Origin: Acidimicrobiales bacterium
GTDB taxonomy: Bacteria; Actinomycetota; Acidimicrobiia; Acidimicrobiales; MedAcidi-G1
DNA: 64,000 bases
Assembly: GCA_022452035.1 (NCBI GenBank)
Contig: JAKURV010000002.1
Location: 92,315-156,314, forward strand
Direction: 5' to 3'
The position numbers were made by a program, and so were the translations under genes. This document shows positions 17,364-26,041 of this stretch, one piece after another. The notes under the pieces were generated by a model, which did no database searches, had not been told where the DNA came from, and saw nothing but the letters and a program-made list of their open reading frames with translations. Numbering within the stretch: the first letter of the stretch is position 1; every line of letters begins with the position of its first letter.

Positions 17364-18818
17364 GTGTCCGACGACCTACCCACCGACCAGCTGGTGGCGC
17401 TGGCCGACGAGCTGCGCGACCTCCTGGGTTCTGGTGGCTGGCTGGACCCGGCGGACGCCCCCCAGTTGACCGTCGACTACCGGGGCGCCTATTCCGGCGT
17501 TCCGGTCCTCATCGCGCGCCCCGACACGGTGGAAGACCTACGAGACGTCGTCCGGGCCTGCGCGGCGGCCGGGGTCGCCGTCGTCACCCAGGGTGGCCAC
17601 ACCTCGCTGTCCGGTGGTTCGGTCCCCACCGACTACCGACCGTCGGTACTGCTGTCGACCTCACGCTTGAACCGGATCACCTCGGTGGACCCGGCTCGGT
17701 TCACCATCACCGTCGAGGCGGGGTGCACCATCGAACAGGTCCAGCAGGCCGCCGCCGCGGTGGACCGGCATTTAGGCATGGACTGGGGTGCCCGAGGCAC
17801 GGCCACCGTAGGAGGAGCCATCTCCACCAACGCTGGAGGGCTGAACGTCCTGCGGTACGGCCCGACCCGGGACAGCGTGCTGGGTCTGGAGGCGGTGCTC
17901 GCTGACGGTGAGGTATTCGATGGGCTGCGGGCCCTTCGGAAGGACAACACCGGCTACGACCTCAAGCACCTGTTCATCGGCGGTGAGGGCACTCTGGGGG
18001 TGGTGACCCGCGCCATCCTCAAGCTCTTCCCCCGACAGGACCACCACAGAACCCTCTTCGCGGCGCTGGCCGACCTCGACCATGTCAACGACCTCTACGC
18101 CCGGGCCTGTGCGCTGGACCACGGTGGCCTAACGGCGTTCGAGTTGGTTCCAGAGAGCGGCGTAGCCGGTACCGTCGAGGCTCTGGGTGTCGTCCGACCA
18201 CTCGAGACCCAGGCCGAGTGGTATCTGCTGGCCCGGTTCAGCGGCAGCAGCCCGGTTGATGAAACCGCCCTGACCTTCCTGTCCGCAGCCGTCGAAGCCG
18301 GTCTGATCCTGGACGCAGTGGTTGCCGACACGGCTGCCCAGGAAGAGAACCTGTGGTTGCTGCGCGACGAACTCCCGCCCGAGACGCTCTTCGACGCTAA
18401 GGGAGCCAAGTTCGACGCCGCGGTCCCCATCGACCGGGTGGCTGAGTTCCAGCGGCGGGCCGAAGTCATCGCCCATGACCTATGCGGGCCAGAAACCGTG
18501 GTCTTCTCCTTCGGGCACCTGGGCGATGGGAATCTCCACATGTACGTGCTTGAGTCCCTGGAGAGGGGCAGCCGGCTCCAACCCGACCTGATCGTCGAGG
18601 CAACCCGGGCCATTGACTCTCTCCTTTGGGAAATGGGAGGGACGGTCAGTGCCGAACATGGCGTCGGCCAGGACCTCCTGAGCCGAGTGGCCGGCCAGAA
18701 GTCGACCGTCGAACTGGACATGATGCGGAGAGTCAAGGAGGCCCTGGACCCCGACGACCTGTTCAACCCGGGCCGGGGCGCCCACTCGGCACCGCCGTGG
18801 AAGGAAGGACCCGGGTGA
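17364..18818 (+). CDS. FAD-binding dehydrogenase of the GlcD/D-lactate/D-2-hydroxyglutarate family
   Basis: The protein is 484 aa with an N-terminal FAD_binding_4 domain (VTQGGHTSLSGGSVP, about 74-88, and GTATVGGAISTNAGGLNVLRYG) and a C-terminal FAD-oxidase_C domain (FGHLGDGNLHMYV, HGVGQ). These enzymes oxidise D-2-hydroxyacids to 2-oxoacids and pass electrons to a quinone, cytochrome or ETF. GTG 17364 is the start. D-2-hydroxyglutarate or D-lactate are the commonest substrates; it could also act on a hydroxyacid made by the nearby dioxygenases. It ends 40 nt from a convergent SDR. Confidence 0.85.
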   Translation: MSDDLPTDQLVALADELRDLLGSGGWLDPADAPQLTVDYRGAYSGVPVLIARPDTVEDLRDVVRACAAAGVAVVTQGGHTSLSGGSVPTDYRPSVLLSTSRLNRITSVDPARFTITVEAGCTIEQVQQAAAAVDRHLGMDWGARGTATVGGAISTNAGGLNVLRYGPTRDSVLGLEAVLADGEVFDGLRALRKDNTGYDLKHLFIGGEGTLGVVTRAILKLFPRQDHHRTLFAALADLDHVNDLYARACALDHGGLTAFELVPESGVAGTVEALGVVRPLETQAEWYLLARFSGSSPVDETALTFLSAAVEAGLILDAVVADTAAQEENLWLLRDELPPETLFDAKGAKFDAAVPIDRVAEFQRRAEVIAHDLCGPETVVFSFGHLGDGNLHMYVLESLERGSRLQPDLIVEATRAIDSLLWEMGGTVSAEHGVGQDLLSRVAGQKSTVELDMMRRVKEALDPDDLFNPGRGAHSAPPWKEGPG

Positions 18819-18858
18819 CCGCGCGCCAACGGTGGCTGACTGCTGTAGCTAAAAGCGG

Positions 18859-19599
18859 TCAGGAGGCAGAAAGCGAGCCACCCTCCACGGGTAGTCCCGT
18901 GCCGCTGATGTAGTTAGCCGTCTCCGAGCACAAGAAGGCCACAACCCGGCCGAAGTCGGCCGGATCACCGATCCGGCCCATGGGATGGGAGGCGGCCACC
19001 GCGTCCAGGTCCTGGTATATCTCCTTGAGGCGACCGGTGGCGTGCAGTCCCGGCTGGACCGAATTAACCGTCACGCCATCCCTGGCCACCTCGGTGGCCG
19101 TGGTCTTCAGGAAGCCAGTCAGGCCGGCCCGGGCAGTGTTGGACAGCATCAGCATCGCTGACGGCTCGCGGACAGTGGCCGACGTGATAGCCACCACGCG
19201 GCCCCAGCCCCGCTCCCTCATGGGAGGAATAAGGGCCTTGCACATGCGCACGTGGGCCAACAGGTTCAACTGCAGGGCCGCCGGGTACAGGTCCAGGTCG
19301 GTGGACTCAAAGGTGCCAGGCGGGGGACCACCGGCATTAGCCACCAGGATGTCGACGAAGCCGAGCACCTCGACGGCCTCGGCCAGCATGGCGTCCACGG
19401 AGGCGTCGTCGGAAAGGTCGGCGGTGAGGGTGACCGGATCTCCGTCCACCGTGGAGGCCGCGGCGGCCAACCGTTCAGCCGATCGGGATACCAGTGCTAC
19501 CCGCACCCCTTCGGCGGCCAGGGCACGGGCCGAGGCCAGCCCCAGGCCGCTCGAAGCGCCAGTGACCAGCGCCGTCCGTCCTTCGATTCCGAGGTCCAC
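18859..19599 (-). CDS. Short-chain dehydrogenase/reductase
   Basis: The protein is 246 aa from GTG 19599. Motifs are TGASSGLG (cofactor), ANAGG, and the C-terminal YISGTGLPVEGGS. In the catalytic region the usual Tyr-x-x-x-Lys is not evident: after ITSATVREPSAMLMLSNTARAG the tyrosine and lysine positions read as S/N and R. The active site may therefore be altered, which is a feature of some divergent 3-oxoacyl-ACP reductase-like proteins. It stands alone, divergent from the small membrane gene. Confidence 0.75.
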   Translation of the reverse strand: MDLGIEGRTALVTGASSGLGLASARALAAEGVRVALVSRSAERLAAAASTVDGDPVTLTADLSDDASVDAMLAEAVEVLGFVDILVANAGGPPPGTFESTDLDLYPAALQLNLLAHVRMCKALIPPMRERGWGRVVAITSATVREPSAMLMLSNTARAGLTGFLKTTATEVARDGVTVNSVQPGLHATGRLKEIYQDLDAVAASHPMGRIGDPADFGRVVAFLCSETANYISGTGLPVEGGSLSAS

Positions 19600-19713
19600 G
19601 GTGGGCCCCTCCTCCGGGCCGTGCGGTCCCCGACACCGGACCGTCGGGCGGACGGTAGTTCCCCGACGCTCCGGCGTCGCCGTCCGGGAGGGTCAACTGG
19701 CAGGCTGTGGCCC

Positions 19714-19887
19714 GTGCACATTGACAGCGAGGCCCTGACCTGGTGGCTATTCCTGGCTTCTGCCGTGGTGTTTGTGTTGGCGTCGGTCCGAGCCGGTGAC
19801 TTGTTGTTTACCGTCGGCTCGGTTCTCTTCCTTGCCGCCTGCGCGGTGTTCCTTGCCGGGCGTGGGCGCCCGACCGGCGACCGGTGA
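19714..19887 (+). CDS. Small two-helix membrane protein
   Basis: A 57-aa protein read from GTG 19714 has two hydrophobic stretches, WWLFLASAVVFVLASV and LLFTVGSVLFLAACAVFLAG, joined by RAGD, with a basic C-terminus. Its TGA overlaps the GTG of the next ThDP enzyme by 4 nt, so the two are translationally coupled. Similar small YrhK-like or uncharacterised membrane proteins occur widely in actinobacteria, and I cannot assign a function. Coupling to a soluble enzyme is unusual. Confidence 0.55.
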   Translation: MHIDSEALTWWLFLASAVVFVLASVRAGDLLFTVGSVLFLAACAVFLAGRGRPTGDR

Positions 19888-21560
19888 CCGGCACCAGCCA
19901 GAACGGCGGGCGGCTACTAGTCGACTGCCTGCTGGCCCAGGGCGTCGACACGGCCTTCGGGGTGCCAGGTGAGAGCTACCTGGCCGTGCTGGACGCTCTT
20001 CACGACGTCGGGGACCGCCTACGGTTCGTGGCCTGTCGCCACGAAGGCGGCGCGGCCTACATGTCCGAAGCTTGGGCTCGGCTTACCGGACGAACCGGCA
20101 TCTGCTTCGTGACCCGCGGCCCTGGTGCCGCCAACGCCTCGGTAGGGATCCACACCGCCGACCAGAGCTCCACGCCCCTGGTTCTGTTCGTCGGCCAGGT
20201 GGGTCGTGGCCACCGGGGCCTGGAGGCCTTCCAGGAAGTCGAATACACGTCGTTCTTTGATGACCTGGCCAAGTGGGTCGTCGAGGTCGACGACCCAGAC
20301 GATCTTCCGCGGGTAGTCGAGGCGGCATTCACCGTTGCCCAGGCCGACCGACCGGGCCCTGTCGTCGTGGCGCTCCCTGAGGACATACTGCGCGAGGCGG
20401 CTACAGCAGGACCCAGACCGCCGGTGGAGGTGATCGAGCGAGATCCGCCCCTGGCCGACATGACCGCTGTAGGAGACCTCCTGTCTGATGCCGAGCGGCC
20501 CGTTCTACTAGTGGGCGGAGGGGGTTGGACGGCCGACGGGCGCGAGTCGCTGTCCGCCTTCGCCTGCCGCGCTGACCTGCCGGTCGTGGTGTCGTTCCGC
20601 CGCCACGACCTGTTTGACAACACCGACGATCACTACTGCGGTGAGGCCGGGGTGGGGATGCCACCGGCTGTCCGGGAGACGCTGGCCGGGGCCGACGTGG
20701 TGCTGGCTCTGAACTGCCGGTTCGGCGAGATGACCACAGGCGGCTACACGCTATTTGGGACCGACGGCACGGATGCCGGACAGCGCATCGCCCATATTCA
20801 CGCCTCGGCGTTCGAGTTCGGCAAGGTGGTCCGAGCCGAGGTACCCGTCCACGCCGGTCCCAACGCCGCCGCCCGGGCCCTGGCCGCCACACCGGTGGAC
20901 AGCTCCCGGTGGGTGGGGTGGCGGTCTGATCGGCGGGACGCCTTTTTGGCCACCCTGGATTGCCCACCGCAGCTTGGCGACCTAGATCTCGGAGAGGTGA
21001 CGGCCTGGCTACGGGACCGCTTACCGGATGACGTGGTGGTGACCAACGGGGCTGGCAACTTCTCGGTGTGGCCTAACAAGTTTCTGCTCTACGGACCTGG
21101 GGCCCGGCTCCTGGCCCCCCAGAACGGCACCATGGGCTACGGCCTTCCGGCAGCCGTCGCCGCCAAGGTGGTCGACCCGGACCGGACCGTCGTCTGTTTC
21201 GCCGGGGACGGCGACGTCCAGATGACGTTCCCGGAACTGGGGACGGCCGTCCAGGCAGGCGCCCTGCCGGTGGTTCTGGTCGTGGACAACTCCTCGTGGG
21301 GCACCATCCGGATGCACCAGGAATTCCACCATCCGGGTCGCGTTTCGGCCACTGATCTCATGAATCCCGACTTCGTTGCCCTGGCCAGCGCCTACGGCAT
21401 GCACGCTGAACGGGTTGACCGGACCGACCAGTTCGCACCAGCCTTCGAGCGGGCGCTGGCCTCGGTCACCGGCGCACTCCTGCACCTCGTGACAACTGCC
21501 GAGCAGCTCACCCCCCGCCTTACTGTCCAGGACGCACGCCGCGCCGACGGAAGGGAATGA
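19884..21560 (+). CDS. ThDP-dependent enzyme, acetolactate synthase large-subunit-like
   Basis: The protein is 558 aa with all three ThDP-enzyme domains. The cofactor-activating residue is Glu54 (CRHEGGAAYMSEAWARLTG) and the ThDP-binding motif starts at about residue 441 (GDGDVQMTFPELGTA...NNSSWG-like). It resembles IlvB-like proteins of catabolic clusters more than biosynthetic IlvB, and no IlvN regulatory subunit follows. A PhyH dioxygenase starts 8 nt downstream. A carboligase or decarboxylase acting on a 2-oxoacid such as a 2-hydroxyacyl breakdown product is plausible. Confidence 0.85.
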   Translation: MTGTSQNGGRLLVDCLLAQGVDTAFGVPGESYLAVLDALHDVGDRLRFVACRHEGGAAYMSEAWARLTGRTGICFVTRGPGAANASVGIHTADQSSTPLVLFVGQVGRGHRGLEAFQEVEYTSFFDDLAKWVVEVDDPDDLPRVVEAAFTVAQADRPGPVVVALPEDILREAATAGPRPPVEVIERDPPLADMTAVGDLLSDAERPVLLVGGGGWTADGRESLSAFACRADLPVVVSFRRHDLFDNTDDHYCGEAGVGMPPAVRETLAGADVVLALNCRFGEMTTGGYTLFGTDGTDAGQRIAHIHASAFEFGKVVRAEVPVHAGPNAAARALAATPVDSSRWVGWRSDRRDAFLATLDCPPQLGDLDLGEVTAWLRDRLPDDVVVTNGAGNFSVWPNKFLLYGPGARLLAPQNGTMGYGLPAAVAAKVVDPDRTVVCFAGDGDVQMTFPELGTAVQAGALPVVLVVDNSSWGTIRMHQEFHHPGRVSATDLMNPDFVALASAYGMHAERVDRTDQFAPAFERALASVTGALLHLVTTAEQLTPRLTVQDARRADGRE

Positions 21561-21567
21561 TCGGGCC

Positions 21568-22425
21568 ATGGATTCCAAACCCCTATGTCGCTTCCCGGCT
21601 ACCGCCCCGGTGACCGACATGCTCGAGGCGTTCGACGCTGACGGTGGGCTGGTCGTCGAGGAGATGGTCGAACAACCTGTCATCAATGCCATCAGGGAGG
21701 CAGCTGACCTCCACGCCGAAGGTGTTGTACCGGGGTCGGCCGACCAGGGCATGGGGGAGGAGGGGACGTTCTTCGTTGGAAAGAACACCAAACGCTTTTC
21801 GAGCCTGGGTCTGCTCACCGACGCCTTCTTCGACCTCCTAGAGAATGAGGTCTACACGGCGCTGGCCGATGCCGTGCTGTTGCCCAACTGCGGTTCCTAT
21901 TGGGTGAACACTTCCCAGGTCATGTACATCGGCCCCGGCGAAACCGCCCAGGTTCTGCATCGGGACGCCGACAACTGGTTCCAGCACATGGCGCCGACAT
22001 GGCCCGACACGCCTGAGGTGACGATCAGCGCCATGATCGGGCTGGAGGAGGTGACCGAAGAGCTAGGGGCCACGAGATGCGTGCCCGGGAGCCACCGCTG
22101 GCCAGAGTTAAACGTCTACGAGTTCGACGTCGAGACGGTGCCCGCCGAGCTGGAATCCGGCGACGCCTTCGTCTACTCAGGGAAGGTGCTCCACGGGGGC
22201 GGGGCTAACACCACGCCGGGACGGTGGCGACGGGCTTTGCACTTGAGCTTCGTAGTCGGTTGGCTGACGCCAGAGGAGGCCCATCCGCTCGACCACGTCG
22301 ACGGGCTGGCCGACCGGTCGCCACGGGTACAGCGGCTGCTCGGCCAGCGGTCGTACGACCCGCGTCCGCACCTCGGCGGTGGCCTGTGGCTCCGACACGT
22401 CCGTCCGCTGGAGGACCAGGCTTGA
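21568..22425 (+). CDS. PhyH-family Fe(II)/2-oxoglutarate dioxygenase
   Basis: The protein is 285 aa. Iron ligands are in VLHRDADNWFQH and KVLHGGGANTTPGRWRRALH. The sequence GPGETAQVLHRDADNW is distinct from the other three PhyH proteins here, so this is not a recent duplicate. It is coupled to the ThDP enzyme 8 nt upstream and ends at a strong hairpin. The pair suggests hydroxylation of a 2-oxoacid-derived or betaine-like substrate followed or preceded by ThDP chemistry; the substrate is unknown. Confidence 0.8.
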   Translation: MDSKPLCRFPATAPVTDMLEAFDADGGLVVEEMVEQPVINAIREAADLHAEGVVPGSADQGMGEEGTFFVGKNTKRFSSLGLLTDAFFDLLENEVYTALADAVLLPNCGSYWVNTSQVMYIGPGETAQVLHRDADNWFQHMAPTWPDTPEVTISAMIGLEEVTEELGATRCVPGSHRWPELNVYEFDVETVPAELESGDAFVYSGKVLHGGGANTTPGRWRRALHLSFVVGWLTPEEAHPLDHVDGLADRSPRVQRLLGQRSYDPRPHLGGGLWLRHVRPLEDQA

Positions 22426-22431
22426 TCGCCG

Positions 22432-22459
22432 GTCGCTCGACCGGATTCCGTCGAGCGAC
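22432..22459. terminator. Strong convergent-gene terminator hairpin
   Basis: GTCGCTCGAC (22432-22441) and GTCGAGCGAC (22450-22459) form a perfect 10-bp stem with an 8-nt loop. It lies between the stops of the rightward dioxygenase gene and the leftward TetR gene and can serve both. Confidence 0.7.
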
Positions 22460-22462
22460 GGG

Positions 22463-23068
22463 TTAGCCGATCTCGGCCTCGATTGCGTCGGCGACCAAGC
22501 GTCGCGTCTCGACGTCGTTGATCGCCCCGCCATGGGCCACCTGCTGGATGGCCAAGCCCTCGATAAGGCAGGCCAGCCGCCATGCCGAGTCCCTGGGGTT
22601 GACACAGGCGAAGTCCCCGGAGGCGACACCGTTGGTGAGGGTGTCAGCGAGAACCTCAACCCACGCCTCGTCCAACTCCATGACCGTCCGTCGAAAGGAT
22701 TCGGACCGCAGCGCCACCGCCCAGCCCTCGATCCACAGTCGCCAACTAGAGAAGCCGCTGGCTGGGAAGAAATTGTCGACCACTATGTCGAGGAGTTCTC
22801 TCGGCGTTCCGTCGGTGTTCACCAGGAGCCGTAAAGCTTCTAGTTCCTTTTCGGCGGCGTGCCGGAACGCGGCGGCTAGGAGTTCATCCTTGGTGTCGAA
22901 GTGGTAGTGGACGAGACCGGTCGAGATCCCGAGGTACTTCGCCACGTCGCCCACCCGAGTGGAGGCGATTCCTTGCTTGCTCATCACCGTGCAGGTGGCC
23001 TCAAGGATCTGGATCCGGCGCTTCTCAACGGCCGGTCCGGGTCCTTGCGACTTTTCCACCGGCCGCAT
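22463..23068 (-). CDS. TetR-family repressor, BetI-like, of the Pot-type transporter region
   Basis: The protein is 201 aa. The N-terminal helix-turn-helix is in STRVGDVAKYLGISTGLVHYHFDTKDELL (about 35-65); the C-terminal part is of BetI/TetR_C_6 type (FFPASGFSSWRLWIEGWAVALR). It is divergent from potA, and the 60-nt gap holds an inverted repeat that recurs before potD and the second Rieske gene. This suggests it represses itself, the ABC importer and the Rieske-cupin unit, with the imported compound or a derivative as inducer. Confidence 0.85.
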   Translation of the reverse strand: MRPVEKSQGPGPAVEKRRIQILEATCTVMSKQGIASTRVGDVAKYLGISTGLVHYHFDTKDELLAAAFRHAAEKELEALRLLVNTDGTPRELLDIVVDNFFPASGFSSWRLWIEGWAVALRSESFRRTVMELDEAWVEVLADTLTNGVASGDFACVNPRDSAWRLACLIEGLAIQQVAHGGAINDVETRRLVADAIEAEIG

Positions 23069-23077
23069 CCTATCGAC

Positions 23078-23099
23078 TGACTGACTGACCCGTCAGTTC
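23078..23099. promoter_or_regulatory. TetR operator 1 (tetR/potA)
   Basis: TGACTGAC (23078-23085) and GTCAGTTC (23092-23099) flank a 6-nt spacer; the core ACTGAC-N6-GTCAGT is a perfect dyad and has the same spacing as operator 2. It starts 10 nt before the tetR ATG and 30 nt before the potA ATG, where bound repressor would cover both promoters. Confidence 0.75.
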
Positions 23100-23128
23100 G
23101 TCACAGCCCGAGCCGATACGCTGCGACG

Positions 23129-24172
23129 ATGGCGGTCGCCACGGGCCACGTGGTCCTCTCCGACCTCGAGAAGCGGTTCGACGACGTGGCCGTAGTCCGG
23201 GGCATCGACCTCGACATAGCGCCCGGCGAGTTCTTCTCCCTGCTCGGGCCGTCGGGATGTGGCAAGACCACAACGCTGCGCATAATCGGGGGCTTCGAAC
23301 GGCCGGACCGGGGTTCGGTGTGGATCGACAGCGAGGAGGTCACTGACCTGGCGCCGGAACACCGGCCGGTCAACACCGTCTTCCAGAGTTACGCGCTTTT
23401 CCCCCACCTCACCGTGGAACGCAACGTGGCCTTCGGGCTGCGGTTCCAGAAGGTTCCGACCGATGAGGTGGCGACGCGGGTCGCACGGGCGCTGGCCCTG
23501 GTCGAGCTCAGTGGCTTGGAGGGTCGGCGTCCCCACCAGCTTTCCGGAGGGCAGCAGCAGCGCGTCGCTCTGGCCCGGGCCCTGATACTGGAGCCGCGGG
23601 TCCTGCTGCTCGACGAGCCGTTGGGGGCGTTGGACGCCCGTCTCCGCAAGGCCCTTCAAGTCGAGCTACGCAGCCTCCAGCAGGCGATCGGCATCACCTT
23701 TGTGTACGTCACCCACGACCAGGAGGAGGCGCTGACGATGAGCGACCGCTTGGCCGTGATGGACGAGGGCCGTCTGGTGCAGGTGGGGACCCCTCGGGAG
23801 GTCTATGAGGAGCCGATCGACGGCTCGGTGGCCGATTTCCTGGGCGTGGCCAACCTGCTCGACGTGGAACACCTGGGCGGAGGGAGGATCCAGGTTGGGG
23901 ACCGAGTACTTCGGGCGACTGGTGACGGACCGGTCGGGCGCTGCCGGGTGGTCATTCGTCCCGAGAGGGTCCGGCTGGTCGAAGGAGAGCCAGACAATGG
24001 ACTACCCGTTGTAGTGGAGCGGCGGGTTTTCACTGGCGCCACCACCCAGGTCCACCTCCGAAGCGGAGACCTGGCCTTTCATGCCTTGGTGGCCAATAGC
24101 GGCGGGGTGGCAGGCGACGGTGTTACCCACGCGGAGATGCCGGTCGACGCCCTCCGCTTGCTGGCCAGTTGA
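23129..24172 (+). CDS. potA: ABC transporter ATPase, spermidine/putrescine (Pot) type
   Basis: The protein is 347 aa. It has Walker A GPSGCGKTT (about 39-47), signature LSGGQQQRVALARAL, Walker B LLLDEPLGALD and the switch His in YVTHDQEEA, followed by a C-terminal TOBE-type domain from about residue 240. It would energise the PotBC permeases. The gene is on the opposite strand from potDBC, a split arrangement, but shares the operator type. Pot-type ATPases also serve importers of betaines, opines and other amines, so polyamine is only one possible substrate. Confidence 0.88.
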   Translation: MAVATGHVVLSDLEKRFDDVAVVRGIDLDIAPGEFFSLLGPSGCGKTTTLRIIGGFERPDRGSVWIDSEEVTDLAPEHRPVNTVFQSYALFPHLTVERNVAFGLRFQKVPTDEVATRVARALALVELSGLEGRRPHQLSGGQQQRVALARALILEPRVLLLDEPLGALDARLRKALQVELRSLQQAIGITFVYVTHDQEEALTMSDRLAVMDEGRLVQVGTPREVYEEPIDGSVADFLGVANLLDVEHLGGGRIQVGDRVLRATGDGPVGRCRVVIRPERVRLVEGEPDNGLPVVVERRVFTGATTQVHLRSGDLAFHALVANSGGVAGDGVTHAEMPVDALRLLAS

Positions 24173-24193
24173 CCGATTCCAGGTCCGTTGGGC

Positions 24194-25069
24194 TCAGATG
24201 CCGACTGAGGTGAGGTCGGCCAGCGCTGACTCCTTGGTGCCGCGACGACGCCGGAACCATGACATGACGGTGGCTCCGAGGGCGAGGGCGACCAGCGTGG
24301 AGGCGACGAGGAACGAGGCTAGGGCGTTTAGCGCCGGCGTAGAGCTGGTCCGCACGGCCGAGTAGATCCGGACAGGCACCGTCTCCGACCCGGCCCCCGA
24401 GGACAGGAAGGCGCTGATTACGAAGTCGTCGATCGACATGGCGAACACGATCACGAAACCGGCGAAGATGGCCGGGGCAAGCAGCGGGAGGAGAACCAGG
24501 CGGAGGGCCTGGAACTGGCTAGCGCCCAGGTCCCGAGCCGCCTCCTCGTAGTCCCGTCCTATCGACAGGAGCCGGCCGCGGGCCACCACAACCACGTACG
24601 AAATGGAGAAGGTCACGTGGCCTAGCAACTGGGCTGGCCGTCCCAGCGGGATTCCGGTGTACAGGCTCGTGAAGACCAACAGCAGCGAGGCACCCATCAC
24701 GATCTCGGGGGTGACGAGCGGGACCAACATCAACCAGTTGGCGCCGCTGGCCGTCCGGGACCGCCATCGAGCTAGGCCGATAGCCAGAGTGATACCGATC
24801 GGGGTGGCCACCAGCATGGTGAGGAGAGCCAGAACCAACGAGTTGCGCAGGGCACTGTGCAGTGTCTCGTCGTGGAGAAGCGAGGCATTAGGTTCCCCGG
24901 TCCACCAGCGCAGCGAGAAGCCCTGCCAGACGGAGCGACTGCGCCCACCATTGAACGAGAACAAGACGGCGATGGCCACCGGCAGAAACATCCAAAGCAC
25001 GTAGGCCCACGTCCAGGTGGCAAGGCCGATCGGCCGCCGCCACGGGTTCCGACTTCGTCGGCCGCTCAC
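24194..25069 (-). CDS. potC: ABC permease, PotC type
   Basis: The protein is 291 aa with about six membrane helices; the first is WAYVLWMFLPVAIAVLFSF. The EAA loop reads EEAARDLGASQFQALRLVLLPLLAP (about 175-200), the site that couples to PotA. It starts with GTG 25069, overlapping the potB stop by 4 nt. It ends 21 nt from the convergent potA. Together with PotB it forms the translocation channel. Confidence 0.88.
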   Translation of the reverse strand: MSGRRSRNPWRRPIGLATWTWAYVLWMFLPVAIAVLFSFNGGRSRSVWQGFSLRWWTGEPNASLLHDETLHSALRNSLVLALLTMLVATPIGITLAIGLARWRSRTASGANWLMLVPLVTPEIVMGASLLLVFTSLYTGIPLGRPAQLLGHVTFSISYVVVVARGRLLSIGRDYEEAARDLGASQFQALRLVLLPLLAPAIFAGFVIVFAMSIDDFVISAFLSSGAGSETVPVRIYSAVRTSSTPALNALASFLVASTLVALALGATVMSWFRRRRGTKESALADLTSVGI

Positions 25070-25995
25070 GCCCGGATCTCCCGCTGCATCCGCATGGTGC
25101 TGACTAGGTAGTAGGACATGAGGACGACCAGAAGGGCCGACAGCACCAAGACCAGGACAGCCCCCTTCTGGGGCTGGGTGGTGGCGTTCAGGTAGAAGTC
25201 GACCTGGTTCCCCACCATCTCAGTGGCCGGCGACCGCGACAGCATGTCGTTCGTGTAGTAGTCACCGAACATGGGCAGGGCGATGATCACACCGGCCCCG
25301 AGCATCCCGGGACGCGACAGTGGGATGGTCACGAGGTGGAACGTCCGGCCCGGTCCGGCCCCCAGGTCACGGGCTGCCTCAAGGAGCCGGCCGTCGAGTC
25401 GCTCGAGGGCGGCGTAAAGGGGGAGGACTAGGAATGGGACGTAGCCGTATACCAGACCCAGCACCACGGTGATCGGCTGGCCGTCCAACCAGTTCACCTG
25501 GACCCCGAACACCGAGAAGGCCCGGGTTACCCAGCCGTCAACCTGTAGCAGGTTGACCCAGGCCAGCATCCGCATCAGGTAGTTGACCCAGAACGGCAGG
25601 ATCATTAGGGCTAGGAGTAGGCCGCGCCACCGTCCAGCGTGCCGAGCCAGGTAGTACGCCACCGGATAGCCGACGAGGAACGAAAGGACGACGGCACACA
25701 CCACATAGGAAATGGTGCGTAGGAACACCTTCCGGAGGCTCCCCCCGAAAATTTCGCCGAGGACCTCGCCCGCATTGCCGAAGCTCCAGTTGAGAGGGTT
25801 CCAGGCCGGGACGGCGTTACGGAAGACGGGATCAATGTCTCCGAAGGCCACGCAGACCAGCGCGTAGAACGGCAGCACGAACAGCACCAGTAGCCAGACC
25901 GTCCCTGGGAGGGCGAACAGCCCCCACAGGGTGCCCCGGTCAGCGCGCCGTCGTGACCTGTCGGAGGTTGTTACGGAGGTTGGGGTGCCGGTCAC
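25066..25995 (-). CDS. potB: ABC permease, PotB type
   Basis: I start at GTG 25995, giving 309 aa; an in-frame start at 26085 would overlap potD by 44 nt and add a low-complexity leader. Membrane helices begin at LFALPGTVWLLVLFVLPFYALVCVAF. The EAA loop is EAARDLGAGPGRTFHLVTIPLSRPG. It follows potD and precedes potC in one leftward unit. Confidence 0.85.
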   Translation of the reverse strand: MTGTPTSVTTSDRSRRRADRGTLWGLFALPGTVWLLVLFVLPFYALVCVAFGDIDPVFRNAVPAWNPLNWSFGNAGEVLGEIFGGSLRKVFLRTISYVVCAVVLSFLVGYPVAYYLARHAGRWRGLLLALMILPFWVNYLMRMLAWVNLLQVDGWVTRAFSVFGVQVNWLDGQPITVVLGLVYGYVPFLVLPLYAALERLDGRLLEAARDLGAGPGRTFHLVTIPLSRPGMLGAGVIIALPMFGDYYTNDMLSRSPATEMVGNQVDFYLNATTQPQKGAVLVLVLSALLVVLMSYYLVSTMRMQREIRA

Positions 25996-26041
25996 CGTCG
26001 TCGCTCGGCGGGAAACCGGTCGCCCGACAGTGGGCCGAGGA

